A stretch of 64,000 nt of DNA from Lewinellaceae bacterium (GCA_016708875.1 JADJFA010000002.1:186001-250000), one strand, 5' to 3'. Positions 1 to 10,237 are shown, counted from the stretch's first letter. Notes: generated by a model from the letters alone, not told the origin. A program made the numbers and translations.

Positions 1-90
1 ATCTGTTTACATTCAAATGCATAAGCAATGAAAAAATTGACTAAAAATCAGACCGCCACAATTCTTGCGGGTGGGCCAGTACTCCAGTGA

Positions 91-3000
91 TCACCCCGCC
101 TCAAATACCATTTCCCCCTGCCCCAATTTCCTGAAATCCACCGGAGTAACCGCCGAAACGCCCTGCTCGGGCATGTACACCCCATAAATCGTGTCAACTG
201 CCGTCATCGTCGCTTTGTTGTGGGTCACCACGATGAATTGCGATTCCTTGGAGAACTGACGGATGATGCGGTTGAATTTGTCAATATTCGCATCGTCCAG
301 CGGGGCATCCACCTCGTCGAAGATGCAGAAGGGCGCAGGTTTAAGCAGGTAAAGCGCAAAAAGCAGGGCTATGGCCGTGAGGGTTTTTTCTCCCCCGGAT
401 AGTTGCGCGATGGTTTGTGGTCGCTTGCCTTTGGGCTTGGCAATGATGACGATATCCGAATCCAGGGGATTGTCCGGGTTGCTCAATAGCAAATCAGCAG
501 AATCATCCTCCGTGAAAAGTGTTCTGAATACATTGATGAAATTCTCCCGTACCTGGGCGAATGATTCGAGGAAGCGTGCAGTAGCCGTTTCCTCGATTTC
601 TTTCATGGTTTGCACCAGATTTTCCTTGGCCGTCAGGATATCATCCCGCTGCCCGGCAATGGTGTCGTGGCGCTCTTTTATCTCATTGTACGCCTCGATG
701 GCCATGGGGTTTATTTCGCCGTAATTGTCTAACCGGCGTTTGAGATTATTCACGTCGCGTTCGAGCGTATCTCGTTGATATTCAGGGTTTGGTTCCTGAT
801 TAATCACATCGTTCACACCAATGCCAAACTCCGCCCGCAGCCGCTCGCCGATGGCAGTAATCTCAAATTTTACATCGTTGAACTTTTCTTTCAGCCGGTT
901 CACCAATACCTGCAAGTCTTGTTGCTTGCGGAAATTGTCGCGTTGTTTGTTCTCCAGTTCATGGATTTCGTTGCGGGCTTTAAAATAGGCCTGTTCTACC
1001 CCACTGAGTGCCGCTTCCTTTTCTTTTTTCTCTGTGTAGGCGGTAGTCAATTCCAGCGTAATGCGTTGGATATCAGCCTCTATAAGGCCAACTTCGTCGT
1101 TGTTTCGCGCAAGATTGGTCTGTGCTGTGGCCAGGGTTTGGCGCAGATCATTTCGGCGGTTTTCGCGGAAAGTAAGTTCCTGTCGAAGTGTGTTCACCTT
1201 GTTTTGCTGCCGGATGAACTCTATGTTTTTTTGGTTGTAATCGGCACTGGCGTGGCTGAGTTGTTCTGCTACATCGCGGAAGGAGCCATCAGCACTGGTA
1301 AGGCGTTCGCGGAGCGCCTCGGCAGCAGCGGTTTTGCTGGTCAATACCGTTTCGATCAGTGCGTTGCTTTCCGTCAGATTTTTTATGCGCTGATTGGCAT
1401 CACCCGCCTGTTCATCAAAATTGGCTACAAAGGCCGCAATGTTGTCCAATTTTGCCTGCATCCCGGCCTTTTCCTGACTAAGGCGGTTATGTACTTCGCG
1501 CTCCCGTTGCAACATGGCCGATTGGTCGGCATTTCGCAAAGCGGAGATGTGGGTGCGCAGGGTGCTGAGTTGCGTATTGAGTTGGTTTTCAGTGCTTTCT
1601 AATTTTTTGATCTCCGTTTCAAGGATTTCGAGGTTCTTCTTGCGGCCAATTTTTTTGCCTTCAAAAAGCCCAACCGAACCACCCGACATGGAGAATTTGC
1701 GCTTAACGAAAGTGCCCGATTTTGAGAGAATCGTCAATTCGGAATTGGAATTCGCAGATGTTACCGCTTCTTCGGAAATGACCACATTTTCCAACAAAAA
1801 CTCCATCAAAGGGCGATACTGTGCTTCGACTTCCACCACATCAACTGCTCGAATTCCACCGGGCAAAAGCGAGAGCGGAGCCTGATAGTCCCGAAAAGCA
1901 TCCAACATGAAAAAATTTGCGCGGCCTTTTTGGCTCTGCCCCAGCAACTCGATGGCTTTCATAGCCTCAGCGGCATTGGGCACCACGTAATAGTTGAGGT
2001 AATTTTCGAGGTAATTTTCGATCACAATCCTGTACTCCTCGCGGACATAAAGCATATCAGACAGCAAGGGGCAACGCCTGGCCCATTCCTTGTCCTGACT
2101 CAAAAATTTGATGCTTTCCGGAAATCCTTCGAGCGATTCGACCATGCTTTTGGTCAATTTGTGCTCGTTTCTCCGGGCATCGAGTGAGCGGTTGTGATCG
2201 GCAAGTTTTTTGGCCAGCGCGTCCTGTTGTTGCTCTCCAGCAGCTAAGTCTGCCCTTGCGCTTGGTCTCTGTTGCATCTAAGTCACTGATTTTCTTAGCC
2301 TGCGCGGATTCGGTTTTTGTTTGTTCTGCCAGATTTTTCTCCAGCATTTTCATCTCTTCGCGGCGTGTAGCAATGTCTCCAAGGGTGCGTTCCACATCCC
2401 GGCGGAGATTTTCAATCTGGTTGGCCTGAATGGCTTTTGTCTTTTCCAACTCGACAATTTCCCGCTCAAATGCTTGTTGCTCCTTTACAAACTCGTCCAA
2501 ATTGCCCTTCATCAGATTGTGGTCGGAGCGGACTTTTTCGAGACCTTTTTGGGCTTCTGCAAGTGCTTTTTCAAAGTCGCCTTCCAGGTTTCGCTCGTAA
2601 TTGAGGTCGGTTTGATACCCTTCAATTTCTGAATCAAGGGCCAAAAGTGTATGGGTGTTGCTGGCAATTTGGTCGCCGAGGCGTTGCAGGTCGTTGTTGA
2701 CAAAAGAGCGCTTTTGCTCCAACATTGCTTTTTCGTTCTCCTTGCCCCGAATGCGCCCTGTTAGTTGGTTAACATGCTGTTGTTGCTCGCTGAGGCTAGT
2801 TTCCTTGTCAGTGTGGCTTTTGCGTTTTGCCTCCGTATCTGCTTCGAGCATTCGGGTCATGGCCTCGGTGCCGCGATAATTGTCTTCCTCTCGCTTGATT
2901 TGGCCTTCTAGTTCCTTGTAGGTTTTTTGTGACTGGCGAGGTTATTGACCGCCAGTTCGACGCTGATGGTTTTGTATTCGGCCTTTAGTTCGTAGTATTT

Positions 3001-3639
3001 TTGGGCGCGATCGGCTTGTTTTTCGAGTTTTTTGAGTTGGTCGGTGATTTCAAAGAGGAGGTCCTCTACCCTATCAAGGTCTGCGGCGGTTGCCTCAAGT
3101 TTTTGCTGTGTTTCGTGTTTGCGGGCCTTGTATTTGCTTACTCCGGCGGCTTGCTCGAACATTTTTCGGCGGGCTTGTTCACGGTCGGAAAGCATGTCTT
3201 CCACCATATTGAGCGCAATGATGGCGTAACTATCCGGCCCAATGCCCGTATCCAGGAAAAGCGAAGTAATGTCTTTAAGTCGGCAGGAGACACCATTGAG
3301 GCGGTATTCGCTCTCGCCGCTTCGGTACAGAATGCGGCTGATGGCGACGCTGGTGTAATCCGTGGGGAGTACGTTTTTGGTATTGTCAAACGTAAGCGTC
3401 ACCTGGGCCATCTGGCCTTCCTTGCGCTTTTTGGTGCCGTTGAATATGATCGACGCCATTTTATCCAGGCGCAACTGGCTGCTTTTCTGCTCGCCCAGCA
3501 CCCAGCGGATAGCGTCCACCACATTGCTTTTACCCGAGCCGTTTGGACCCACCACGCCCGTCACATCAGCGTTGAAGTGGAGCACGGTTTCATTGGCGAA
3601 GGATTTGAATCCTTTGATTTCTAATGATTTGAGCCGCAT
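91..3639 (-). pseudogene. smc: Chromosome segregation ATPase SMC, reading frame broken twice
   Basis: SMC forms a ring-shaped ATPase dimer that compacts and segregates the chromosome with ScpA/ScpB. The N-terminal piece (2908-3639) begins MRLKSLEIKGFKSFA and carries the Walker A motif GPNGSGKSN. The middle is coiled coil around a hinge. The C-terminal piece (91-2277) holds the ABC signature LSGGEKTLTAIALLFAL and the Walker B motif CIFDEVDAPLDD. The full span equals about 1,183 codons, the normal SMC length, so no large part is missing. Two single-base shifts break it. One is in the T-run at 2923-2928, where one extra A on the coding strand restores HKKTYKELEGQI. The other is near 2245-2255. 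Both look like sequence errors in an essential gene rather than true decay, though the raw sequence cannot prove that. The start is the ATG at 3639. Confidence 0.93.
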
Positions 3640-3643
3640 ATCA

Positions 3644-3702
3644 GTACCCCGGAACTCCGTTCCGGGTGCAGGTTAGGAAACCGGAACAGCGTTCCGGAGT
3701 AC
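3644..3702. repeat. Paired GC-rich palindromes upstream of smc
   Basis: Two related self-complementary words lie just upstream of the smc start: ccggaactccgttccgg near 3649-3665 and ccggaacagcgttccgg at 3681-3697. Each can fold alone, and the outer gtac ends (3644-3647 and 3699-3702) let the two pair with each other. The smc leader or promoter must run through this structure. Its function is unknown; it resembles the palindromic repeats common between Bacteroidota genes. Confidence 0.6.
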
Positions 3703-3789
3703 AAAAAAGTGGGCGAAAATACAAGTTGGGAAAGTAACTCGGGAGCGAAGTTTTCCACAAGGTTTTGGGGATTAATTGGATTCACAGAC

Positions 3790-5478
3790 TCAGGACAAAT
3801 ATTTTCCTACAATAGGCATACGCCTCCCCATTCCAAACGCCTTGGTGCTAACCCGGATGACCGGCGCAGCCTGCTCGCGCTTGAATTCATTGATGTTCAC
3901 CATTCTAAGCACACGCTTTACTAGAGCCTCTTCAAAACCCATGGCGATCAATTCGCTTGGTCCTTTTCGGCACTCAATATATTGGAAAAGCAAGGGGTCG
4001 AGCACTTCGTAGGGTGGTAGGCTGTCGGTGTCTTTTTGGCCAGGGCGGAGTTCGGCAGAAGGCGGTTTGGTGATGGTGTTTTGAGGGACGACTTCTCCGT
4101 CTTTGTTCAAGTATTTTACCAGCTCGTAAATCTCCGTTTTGTACACATCGCCCAGCACTGCGATGCCGCCGCACATGTCGCCATAAAGCGTACCGTAGCC
4201 GACCGACATTTCGCTTTTGTTGGTGGTATTCAATAAGATATGACCGAATTTGTTGCTCATCGCCATGAGTAATGTGCCGCGCACCCGGGCTTGGATGTTC
4301 TCCTCAGTGACGTTGAACGGTTGTCCTGCAAACTGCTGGGCAAGTGCCGCTTCAAAGGCATCATACATAGGTTTGATAGCCACAATGTCATATTGAATGC
4401 CGAGGGTTTCTGCCAATTGCCGCGCATCATCTACGGAGTGGCCACTGCTGAATTGACTTGGCATGAGCAGTACGCGCACGTTTTCAGGACCAAGTGCTTT
4501 GGCTGCGAGCACGGCTGTCACCGCAGAGTCAATGCCGCCCGAAAGACCAAGGATTGCCTTTTTGAAACCCAATTTTTGGAAATAATCGCGGATGCCCACT
4601 ACGAGCGCATCGTGGATGAGTTGGATTTTGTTTTTGGGCTGCTCGCCCGCCGTAGCCTTGGCGAAGGAGGGTTTATCCCCTACTGCGCCGCTCTTTTGGG
4701 CAAATGAAAAACCTACAACGTCCTCTAAATCATACGTTTTCAAGCATTCCTCAAAATATGGCATCTCGTCAAATACCGAACCATCGGGCGACAATACAAG
4801 GCTGCCGCCATCAAAAATCACATCCGTTTGTCCGCCAACCTGATTGGCATAAAACATAGGGATTTTATACCGTTCCACATTGACCTTGGCAATTTGTATG
4901 CGGGTTTCCGCATGGGCATAATCGAAGGGGGAAGCCGAAAGGTTGAGGATAAAATCCGGCTTTTCATGCATCATTTCATCCAGCGGACAGATGGTGTAGA
5001 GCGGGTTTTCATTGCCAACATTCCAGATGTCTTCGCAAATAGAGAGCGCGATGCGCTTGCCTTTAAATTCAATGGTTTTGAACTCTGTTGCCGGCTCAAA
5101 ATAACGATACTCATCAAAGATATCGTAGGTAGGCAGCAACGCTTTGTGTTGAATACCAATGGTTTCGCCATTGTAAAGGAAGTAAGCTGAATTGTACAGG
5201 TCTTTACCCGCTGCAACGGGGTTGCGCGTAGGCGAACCGACCACAATGCCAATGCCATGGCTTATTTTTCGGAGTTCATCCACCGAATGTTGGCACCGCA
5301 GAATGAAGTCATCGAACTCAAAAAAATCCCGGGCTGGATAACCACATACGGCCAGTTCAGGGAAACAAATAAGATCAGCCTGCTGGCTTTTGGCCGTTTC
5401 CACGGCGGCAACCATTTTGGCGAGGTTTCCCTCGAAGTTGCCAATGTGAAGATTAAGTTGGGAGATGGTTATGCGCAT
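3790..5478 (-). CDS. nadE: Glutamine-hydrolysing NAD+ synthase
   Basis: Last step of NAD biosynthesis: converts deamido-NAD to NAD using ATP and ammonia released from glutamine. The protein has 562 residues. Residues 1-260 form a nitrilase-type glutaminase with the expected triad Glu41 (FPELAVCGYP), Lys112 (HKALLPTYD) and Cys148 (LSICEDIWN). Residues 285-562 form the synthetase domain with the PP-loop SGGIDS at 313-318. At residues 271-279, in the linker between the domains, sits the peptide SFAKATAGE, encoded by a copy of a short palindromic repeat also found upstream of ruvB. The gene is otherwise intact and the linker tolerates insertions, so activity is probably kept. The ATG start at 5478 gives the expected MRITISQLNLHIG N-terminus. 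Confidence 0.95.
   Translation of the reverse strand: MRITISQLNLHIGNFEGNLAKMVAAVETAKSQQADLICFPELAVCGYPARDFFEFDDFILRCQHSVDELRKISHGIGIVVGSPTRNPVAAGKDLYNSAYFLYNGETIGIQHKALLPTYDIFDEYRYFEPATEFKTIEFKGKRIALSICEDIWNVGNENPLYTICPLDEMMHEKPDFILNLSASPFDYAHAETRIQIAKVNVERYKIPMFYANQVGGQTDVIFDGGSLVLSPDGSVFDEMPYFEECLKTYDLEDVVGFSFAQKSGAVGDKPSFAKATAGEQPKNKIQLIHDALVVGIRDYFQKLGFKKAILGLSGGIDSAVTAVLAAKALGPENVRVLLMPSQFSSGHSVDDARQLAETLGIQYDIVAIKPMYDAFEAALAQQFAGQPFNVTEENIQARVRGTLLMAMSNKFGHILLNTTNKSEMSVGYGTLYGDMCGGIAVLGDVYKTEIYELVKYLNKDGEVVPQNTITKPPSAELRPGQKDTDSLPPYEVLDPLLFQYIECRKGPSELIAMGFEEALVKRVLRMVNINEFKREQAAPVIRVSTKAFGMGRRMPIVGKYLS
4646..4671 (-). repeat. REP-like repeat core inside nadE
   Basis: These 26 bases match positions 15288-15313 at 24 of 26 positions, and match 15133-15158 in the opposite orientation. 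In nadE the element is read in frame and encodes most of SFAKATAGE in the linker between glutaminase and synthetase domains. The same 26-mer forms the core of the 42-bp inverted repeat arms upstream of ruvB. This supports insertion of a dispersed short element into a coding sequence. Confidence 0.7.
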
Positions 5479-5521
5479 TAATTCGGTCTTAGAAGATGTT
5501 TGAATTATTTTCTCTGAGTTT

Positions 5522-5604
5522 GCAGGTGGAACACGGATTGGACACGGATTTAATTTTTAAGACATAAATCCGTGTCCAATCCGTGTCATCCGTGTTCCAC
5601 CTGC
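5522..5604. repeat. Intergenic hairpin with word-repeat arms; likely terminator
   Basis: Arms at 5522-5552 (31 nt) and 5565-5604 (40 nt) are complementary except that the right arm carries one additional 9-nt copy of the word gacacggat. The left arm has two ACACGGAT words and the right arm three. It starts two bases after the end of the cyclase gene (5606) on that gene's downstream side and lies upstream of the nadE start. It is a plausible terminator for the cyclase and shares its word with the hairpin at 10246-10322. Confidence 0.75.
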
Positions 5605-5605
5605 C

Positions 5606-7150
5606 TCATCCTTCCACAAAATACATATCAATCTCCCCCTTGTTCTTCGCAAAAATTTTGCCCCGATAATGACAAGGAAAAACGTCTTTTACTACCTCAA
5701 AAGCGTCCCCGGAGATGTTGATTCGCCCGCCTTCGCCTGCTTGTTCTACCCGTGCTGCGATGTTCACGGTGTCGCCCCAGATGTCGAAGGCGAATTTTTT
5801 GGAACCAACCACACCTGCTACCACTGGCCCGCGGTGAATACCAATGCGGGCATCAAAACGAGGCAACCCTTCTTTTTCCCGGCCTGCATTCCATTCAAAA
5901 AGCCAGGCCTGCATGTCCTTGGCCGCAGACACCATGTCGTGGAGTTGTGCTCCTCCCCCATTTGGCAGACCACCAGCGCACATATAGGCATCGCCGATGG
6001 TTTTGATTTTTTCCAGATCGTATTGAGCGATAATGTCATCAAATTTCTGAAAACAGGTGTCGAGTTCCGACACGAGTTGTTGCGGGGTGAGTTGCTCCGC
6101 AATTTTGCTAAAGCCCACAAAATCAGCGAACAACACGCTCACATCCTCAAAATATCGCGCAGTAGTACGGCCTTTCTTCTTGAGTTCATCAGCCACCAAA
6201 GAAGGGAGAATATTAAGCAAAAGGTTCTCGGAGCGCACTTGTTCTTCCCGGATGGTTATGTTTTTTTCCTGCAATACCCGCGTATTCATGCGCGCCCTTA
6301 CGAAACTGAAAGTAGCGCCTGCAGCAAGCAACAACAAGACGCCCATGATGGCATAGTTGAACTTTCGATTGCTCTCTGCCTCCCGAAGGGCAAGGTTGGC
6401 ATTGGAAATCGCCAGGGAATCCATGCCCCTGCTGAAAAACACCGAGTCGAGCAGCACCCGTTGCTGCATCACCAGCATAGCCGTTTTCATCTGCTCCTCG
6501 GTCATTTTATCCAGCTCGGCTTTTTGAGCAGCAAGTTGGGCTTGAAGTGCCTGGCTTTCTTCGAGAAGCTTTGATTCGTTGCTGCGGAATTTGTTCTGGT
6601 TTTCAGCGAGTTGTTTTTGGGTTGTAGACAGTTCTGCTTGTATCTCTTGGCGGCTACCGGGGGAGGAAATCCCACCACCAGCCCGGATTCGCGCAATTTG
6701 TTCATCCAACTCCTTCAATTCACGGTCGCGCCCAGCGCGCTGGGCGAGGGTTCGGAGATGATCGAGATTGTCCAGCATCAAAGTGTTGTTGCCACTTCTG
6801 CTGTCACGAAGTACTTTGTTGCTTTGTTCAAACTGGTCTGCAGCTTTACGTTTGCCGCTGAACATCATGGCTTTACCTTCTCGGTTAAGAGCATTGGCGC
6901 GGAGTTCAGGCAACTTGAGCTTAGCAGCCAAATCGCCTGCATCATCCGCGTTTTGAATCGCTTTGGGGTATTCCCCTGCGTAGAGACTGGCATCGGCGAG
7001 CGCAATAAGTAATTCAACGCGCTTGGCACCCTCTGCACCGCGCAGTTGCTCTTCCAATTGGCGGACTTTTTCTGCCTGCGCAAAAATATGGGTACTGCTG
7101 CCCCAAATAAGCAAGCTCAAGATGAGCACTTTTAAATATTGAAATGACAC
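5606..7150 (-). CDS. Membrane-anchored TPR-type class III adenylate/guanylate cyclase
   Basis: 514 residues. An N-terminal signal peptide ends near AQ25. It is followed by a helical TPR-like sensor region (about 30-130), a Gln/Glu-rich coiled coil (about 175-235), one membrane span (about 264-283, IMGVLLLLAAGATFSFV) and a short signalling helix. A C-terminal class III cyclase domain covers about 325-510. The cyclase domain shows the first metal-binding aspartate in VLFADFVGFSKIAEQL, the second in KTIGDAYMCAGG, and the NIAARVEQAGEGGRI segment. The layout predicts a periplasmic sensor making cAMP or cGMP inside the cell. Substrate choice cannot be settled from sequence alone. The gene runs divergently from the beta-helix protein, with a likely promoter at 7177-7184. 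Confidence 0.88.
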   Translation of the reverse strand: MSFQYLKVLILSLLIWGSSTHIFAQAEKVRQLEEQLRGAEGAKRVELLIALADASLYAGEYPKAIQNADDAGDLAAKLKLPELRANALNREGKAMMFSGKRKAADQFEQSNKVLRDSRSGNNTLMLDNLDHLRTLAQRAGRDRELKELDEQIARIRAGGGISSPGSRQEIQAELSTTQKQLAENQNKFRSNESKLLEESQALQAQLAAQKAELDKMTEEQMKTAMLVMQQRVLLDSVFFSRGMDSLAISNANLALREAESNRKFNYAIMGVLLLLAAGATFSFVRARMNTRVLQEKNITIREEQVRSENLLLNILPSLVADELKKKGRTTARYFEDVSVLFADFVGFSKIAEQLTPQQLVSELDTCFQKFDDIIAQYDLEKIKTIGDAYMCAGGLPNGGGAQLHDMVSAAKDMQAWLFEWNAGREKEGLPRFDARIGIHRGPVVAGVVGSKKFAFDIWGDTVNIAARVEQAGEGGRINISGDAFEVVKDVFPCHYRGKIFAKNKGEIDMYFVEG

Positions 7151-7176
7151 AGCTTGTATGTTTTTAAATATCCTCG

Positions 7177-7184
7177 CGAAGGTA
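7177..7184 (-). promoter_or_regulatory. Probable -7 element for the cyclase gene
   Basis: On the minus strand this reads TACCTTCG, one change from the Bacteroidota -7 consensus TAnnTTTG, and lies 26 bp upstream of the cyclase ATG. No Shine-Dalgarno sequence is visible before the start. Confidence 0.5.
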
Positions 7185-7282
7185 CAATCTCAGGTTGTAA
7201 AACAAGACATTTGGCAGCCTGCTGTCATTCTGCGGGATATGGCATGGTTTTTTTGCTACTTGGCTTAACACAATCCTACATT

Positions 7283-10237
7283 ATGAAACATCTTCTCATC
7301 TCCGGTTTTGCTTTTTTTCTATTCTTGGGTACTGTTGCTTCCCAAGGGCTTATTTTTCAAGATACCGTTTTTACCGACCCGGTCTCGCTCAGCAATGAAT
7401 CTGAGTTCGTTACCTTTCAAAATTGCCGCTTTGAAAATATTGTGGGCGATGCGCTCACCCTTAACAAATGTGGTGCCGTTATTTCTGATTGCAGCTTTGA
7501 AAACATCGCCGGTTCTGGCATTGTGCTCGACAGCAGTGAGATATATTTGATAAACGATACCCTGCAAAATATCATCGGCGATGGGGTGTATGCTGGGTTT
7601 AGCACTGTGGTAGTTCAGGGATGCCAGATCTCGAATATAGAGGAAACAGCACTGTATTTTGTTTTTTGCGACCTGGCAGAGGTAAATGGTTGCAATATTG
7701 AAGATGTAGGGGATGGGGTTTACTGTTTAGGCCCCCTTTTCGGCCAACTCTCCATCCTTAATTCCAATATTTTACGCGTAAACGGCGTACCTGGAATAGC
7801 AAATACAGGCAGCGCAATTTGGGCTGATGAAACTGGGCTTGTTGAGATAGAAAATTGCACCATAGACAGTTGTCAGTCTTATGGAATTCTTTTACATGGA
7901 ATTGGATATCTTACTGGTTCACCTGACCCTGTAATATTACAGGGCAACACGATCAGCCGAACCAACTCTCCAGGAATTGTAGGAGTAAATTGTCCCAACG
8001 CAATCATTCGGGCCAACGATGTAAGTTACCCAGGCTCATTCGGCGGTATTTGCAATTGTATCGAGTGGTATAGTGGTCCAGATGCGCGAATAGAAAATAA
8101 CCTCCTCCATCACGCATTGGACACCACAAACCAACACGGGAATGGAATTTTGGTCACGAATTCTGCAACAATATCACGGAATAAAATACACGACTGCACA
8201 GGAAACGGTATCCGATATTCAGTCCAGGATTCGGTTGGTGAGGTGCCTGTTCTAATTTTCAACAATGTCATCCATGATGTGGGACACCACCCCATTTTCT
8301 ATGAAGGAGATGGCTTCAGTTCTATGAATGCCCCGAGCGAGGTAATTATCCGCAACAATACGCTGCATGCTACACCCTCTGGCAATCCTCAACAGGATGC
8401 CCCTATTGGAGTTTGTTGTGATGATACACCCATAGAAGCACAAGGGAATATCCTAATCTATGATGGTGTGGCCGACACTGCAACGTACCTCTTTGCAGGT
8501 TTGGGCACTTCACTTTCCGAAAACCTGAACTTGAAGGTCTCCGGTGATATTGATTTTGTGGACTACGCAGGGCGCGATTTCCACCTGGCGTCGTTCACTT
8601 CTGCTGCCCATAACTTCCTTCCCCTAGGCTTTGGCTTGCCAAACGACGACTTTGATGGCAACCCCCGGATCGGTCAGCACGACGCCGGGGCCTTTGAGTT
8701 AATCAGCACGGACACCATTTGTGGCTGCGCTAATTGCCCTTTAGCAATCCCGGATCTGGCATTTGGAGATTACATTTACAGTGTTGGAGACATTGCCAAT
8801 GCCAATCTCGCCAGTCCGACGCAAGGCGTTTGTGCGGTAAGGGTTCAATTTGAGCATGAATATATTGGCGACCTGAATATGGAGTTGATTTCGCCTGCAG
8901 GTCAATCGGTGCAATTGGTAGGCCCGACCGGATTTTTTGGCGCAACCAATTTTACCACTTGGGATGTAGGTTTTGTTGCCTGCAATGAAACTGCCACACC
9001 CGATCCCGGTTTTTCCCCTACCTGGAACAGCATGCAGGTTTGGGGTAACGGAGCTAATTACACGGGAATTTATTATCCGGTAAATGGATGCCTCGAAGAT
9101 TTTAACGTAGGAAGTGTTATCGGTGATTGGACCCTTCGGGTTTATGACACGCAGGTATCTGATACGGGGCTTGTGCATAAGTTTGAGATGATTTTTTGCG
9201 AAATGACCGGAATTTCATGTCAGCCTTGCAGCAATCCTCCTCAAGCAACATTCACGGCGAATCTTGTTGGCGATTGGTCAGTGTCCGTACAAAACCAAAC
9301 CGCTGGTAGTATCAATCAATATCAAATAGATTTTGGAGATGGTTTTTCTGCGTCGGGGCATACTATTCCGACATTCCATACTTACACTGATATTGGCGTC
9401 TTCCAAATCCAGCTCATTGCCATCAATGAATGCGGAGCGGACACCTTTACACAATCTGTGTTGATTCAAGGAGCCTTGCCAATTGCTTTTGTAATTGCGG
9501 AACCAACCATCGGTTGTGCGCCACTTAAGGTACAACTGGGTGCAAGCTTTTCAGAGAATGTAGAACAATGGCATTGGATCTGCCCTGGCGGCACACCATC
9601 TGAATCTTTTGAAGTGGAACCTCAAATCACCTATTCAGACCCTGGAATTTATCCAATAACCGTGGTTGTCAGCAATGTTGTCGGGTCAGATACCCTTGCC
9701 AACCTGCTTTCTGTTGAAGTCCTGCCGAACCTTATTAATCCGTCCTTCAGTATCCAGGTGATCGGCGACAGTATCGTTTGTACGAACACCACCCAAAATG
9801 CCCTGGCTTTTTGGAAACTTAACAGCACAGACTCTCTTGGAATAGACACCAGCCCACAAGTATTCGAAGTGGATTCTTCCGGCATTTACACCGTTGTATT
9901 GACGGTCGTCAATGATTGCGAAATTATTAAGGTGCTACAGAACGTATCGGTGATTATTTCCGGCGATAAAAGTTTGGAAGCAGCAGGCTGGGAATTTGCA
10001 CTTTCACCCAATCCGAATGATGGAGCGTTTAATTTGGGTGTTGTTTCGCCGGAGAATGCGGAGGCGCGAATGTCAGTGTTAAATGCACTGGGCCAGGAGG
10101 TATACGCTGAAACTGTTCAAGCGATAGAAGGCAGGAATATGTTTTCGATTAGTTTGGGTGAATTGCCGTCGGGATTGTATTCCTTGCATTTTGGGGCCGA
10201 AAAAGGGAGTGTGGTTTTGCGGTTTGTGGTGCGGTAA
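7283..10237 (+). CDS. Secreted parallel beta-helix, P-domain and PKD protein with T9SS type A sorting signal
   Basis: The chosen start (ATG 7283) gives a clear signal peptide, MKHLLISGFAFFLFLGTVAS; the open frame upstream has no such feature. The mature protein of about 965 residues opens with right-handed beta-helix repeats (to about residue 455) rich in N-x-I and G-x-G-I turns. Next comes a P/Homo B-type domain starting at CGCANCP (nt about 8725-9200, with HEYIGDLNMELISPAG and GDWTLRVYD), then two PKD-like domains. The last 80 residues form a T9SS type A sorting domain (LSPNPNDGAFNLGV ... GLYSLHFG). No subtilisin-like catalytic domain accompanies the P-domain. Probably a cell-surface or released polysaccharide- or protein-binding protein; no enzymatic role can be assigned. 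Confidence 0.85.
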   Translation: MKHLLISGFAFFLFLGTVASQGLIFQDTVFTDPVSLSNESEFVTFQNCRFENIVGDALTLNKCGAVISDCSFENIAGSGIVLDSSEIYLINDTLQNIIGDGVYAGFSTVVVQGCQISNIEETALYFVFCDLAEVNGCNIEDVGDGVYCLGPLFGQLSILNSNILRVNGVPGIANTGSAIWADETGLVEIENCTIDSCQSYGILLHGIGYLTGSPDPVILQGNTISRTNSPGIVGVNCPNAIIRANDVSYPGSFGGICNCIEWYSGPDARIENNLLHHALDTTNQHGNGILVTNSATISRNKIHDCTGNGIRYSVQDSVGEVPVLIFNNVIHDVGHHPIFYEGDGFSSMNAPSEVIIRNNTLHATPSGNPQQDAPIGVCCDDTPIEAQGNILIYDGVADTATYLFAGLGTSLSENLNLKVSGDIDFVDYAGRDFHLASFTSAAHNFLPLGFGLPNDDFDGNPRIGQHDAGAFELISTDTICGCANCPLAIPDLAFGDYIYSVGDIANANLASPTQGVCAVRVQFEHEYIGDLNMELISPAGQSVQLVGPTGFFGATNFTTWDVGFVACNETATPDPGFSPTWNSMQVWGNGANYTGIYYPVNGCLEDFNVGSVIGDWTLRVYDTQVSDTGLVHKFEMIFCEMTGISCQPCSNPPQATFTANLVGDWSVSVQNQTAGSINQYQIDFGDGFSASGHTIPTFHTYTDIGVFQIQLIAINECGADTFTQSVLIQGALPIAFVIAEPTIGCAPLKVQLGASFSENVEQWHWICPGGTPSESFEVEPQITYSDPGIYPITVVVSNVVGSDTLANLLSVEVLPNLINPSFSIQVIGDSIVCTNTTQNALAFWKLNSTDSLGIDTSPQVFEVDSSGIYTVVLTVVNDCEIIKVLQNVSVIISGDKSLEAAGWEFALSPNPNDGAFNLGVVSPENAEARMSVLNALGQEVYAETVQAIEGRNMFSISLGELPSGLYSLHFGAEKGSVVLRFVVR

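Noticed and set aside
28..90. A 20-codon plus-strand frame (MKKLTKNQ ... GGPVLQ) ending next to the smc stop.
   Set aside because: Too short, no promoter or ribosome-binding site, and no known small protein recognised; likely chance.
775..1602. A 275-codon plus-strand frame across smc.
   Set aside because: It is the antisense shadow of the well-supported smc coiled coil; composition and hydrophobic bias come from the opposite strand.
5669..6574. A 301-codon plus-strand frame across the cyclase gene.
   Set aside because: Antisense shadow; the minus strand carries a complete cyclase with recognised motifs.
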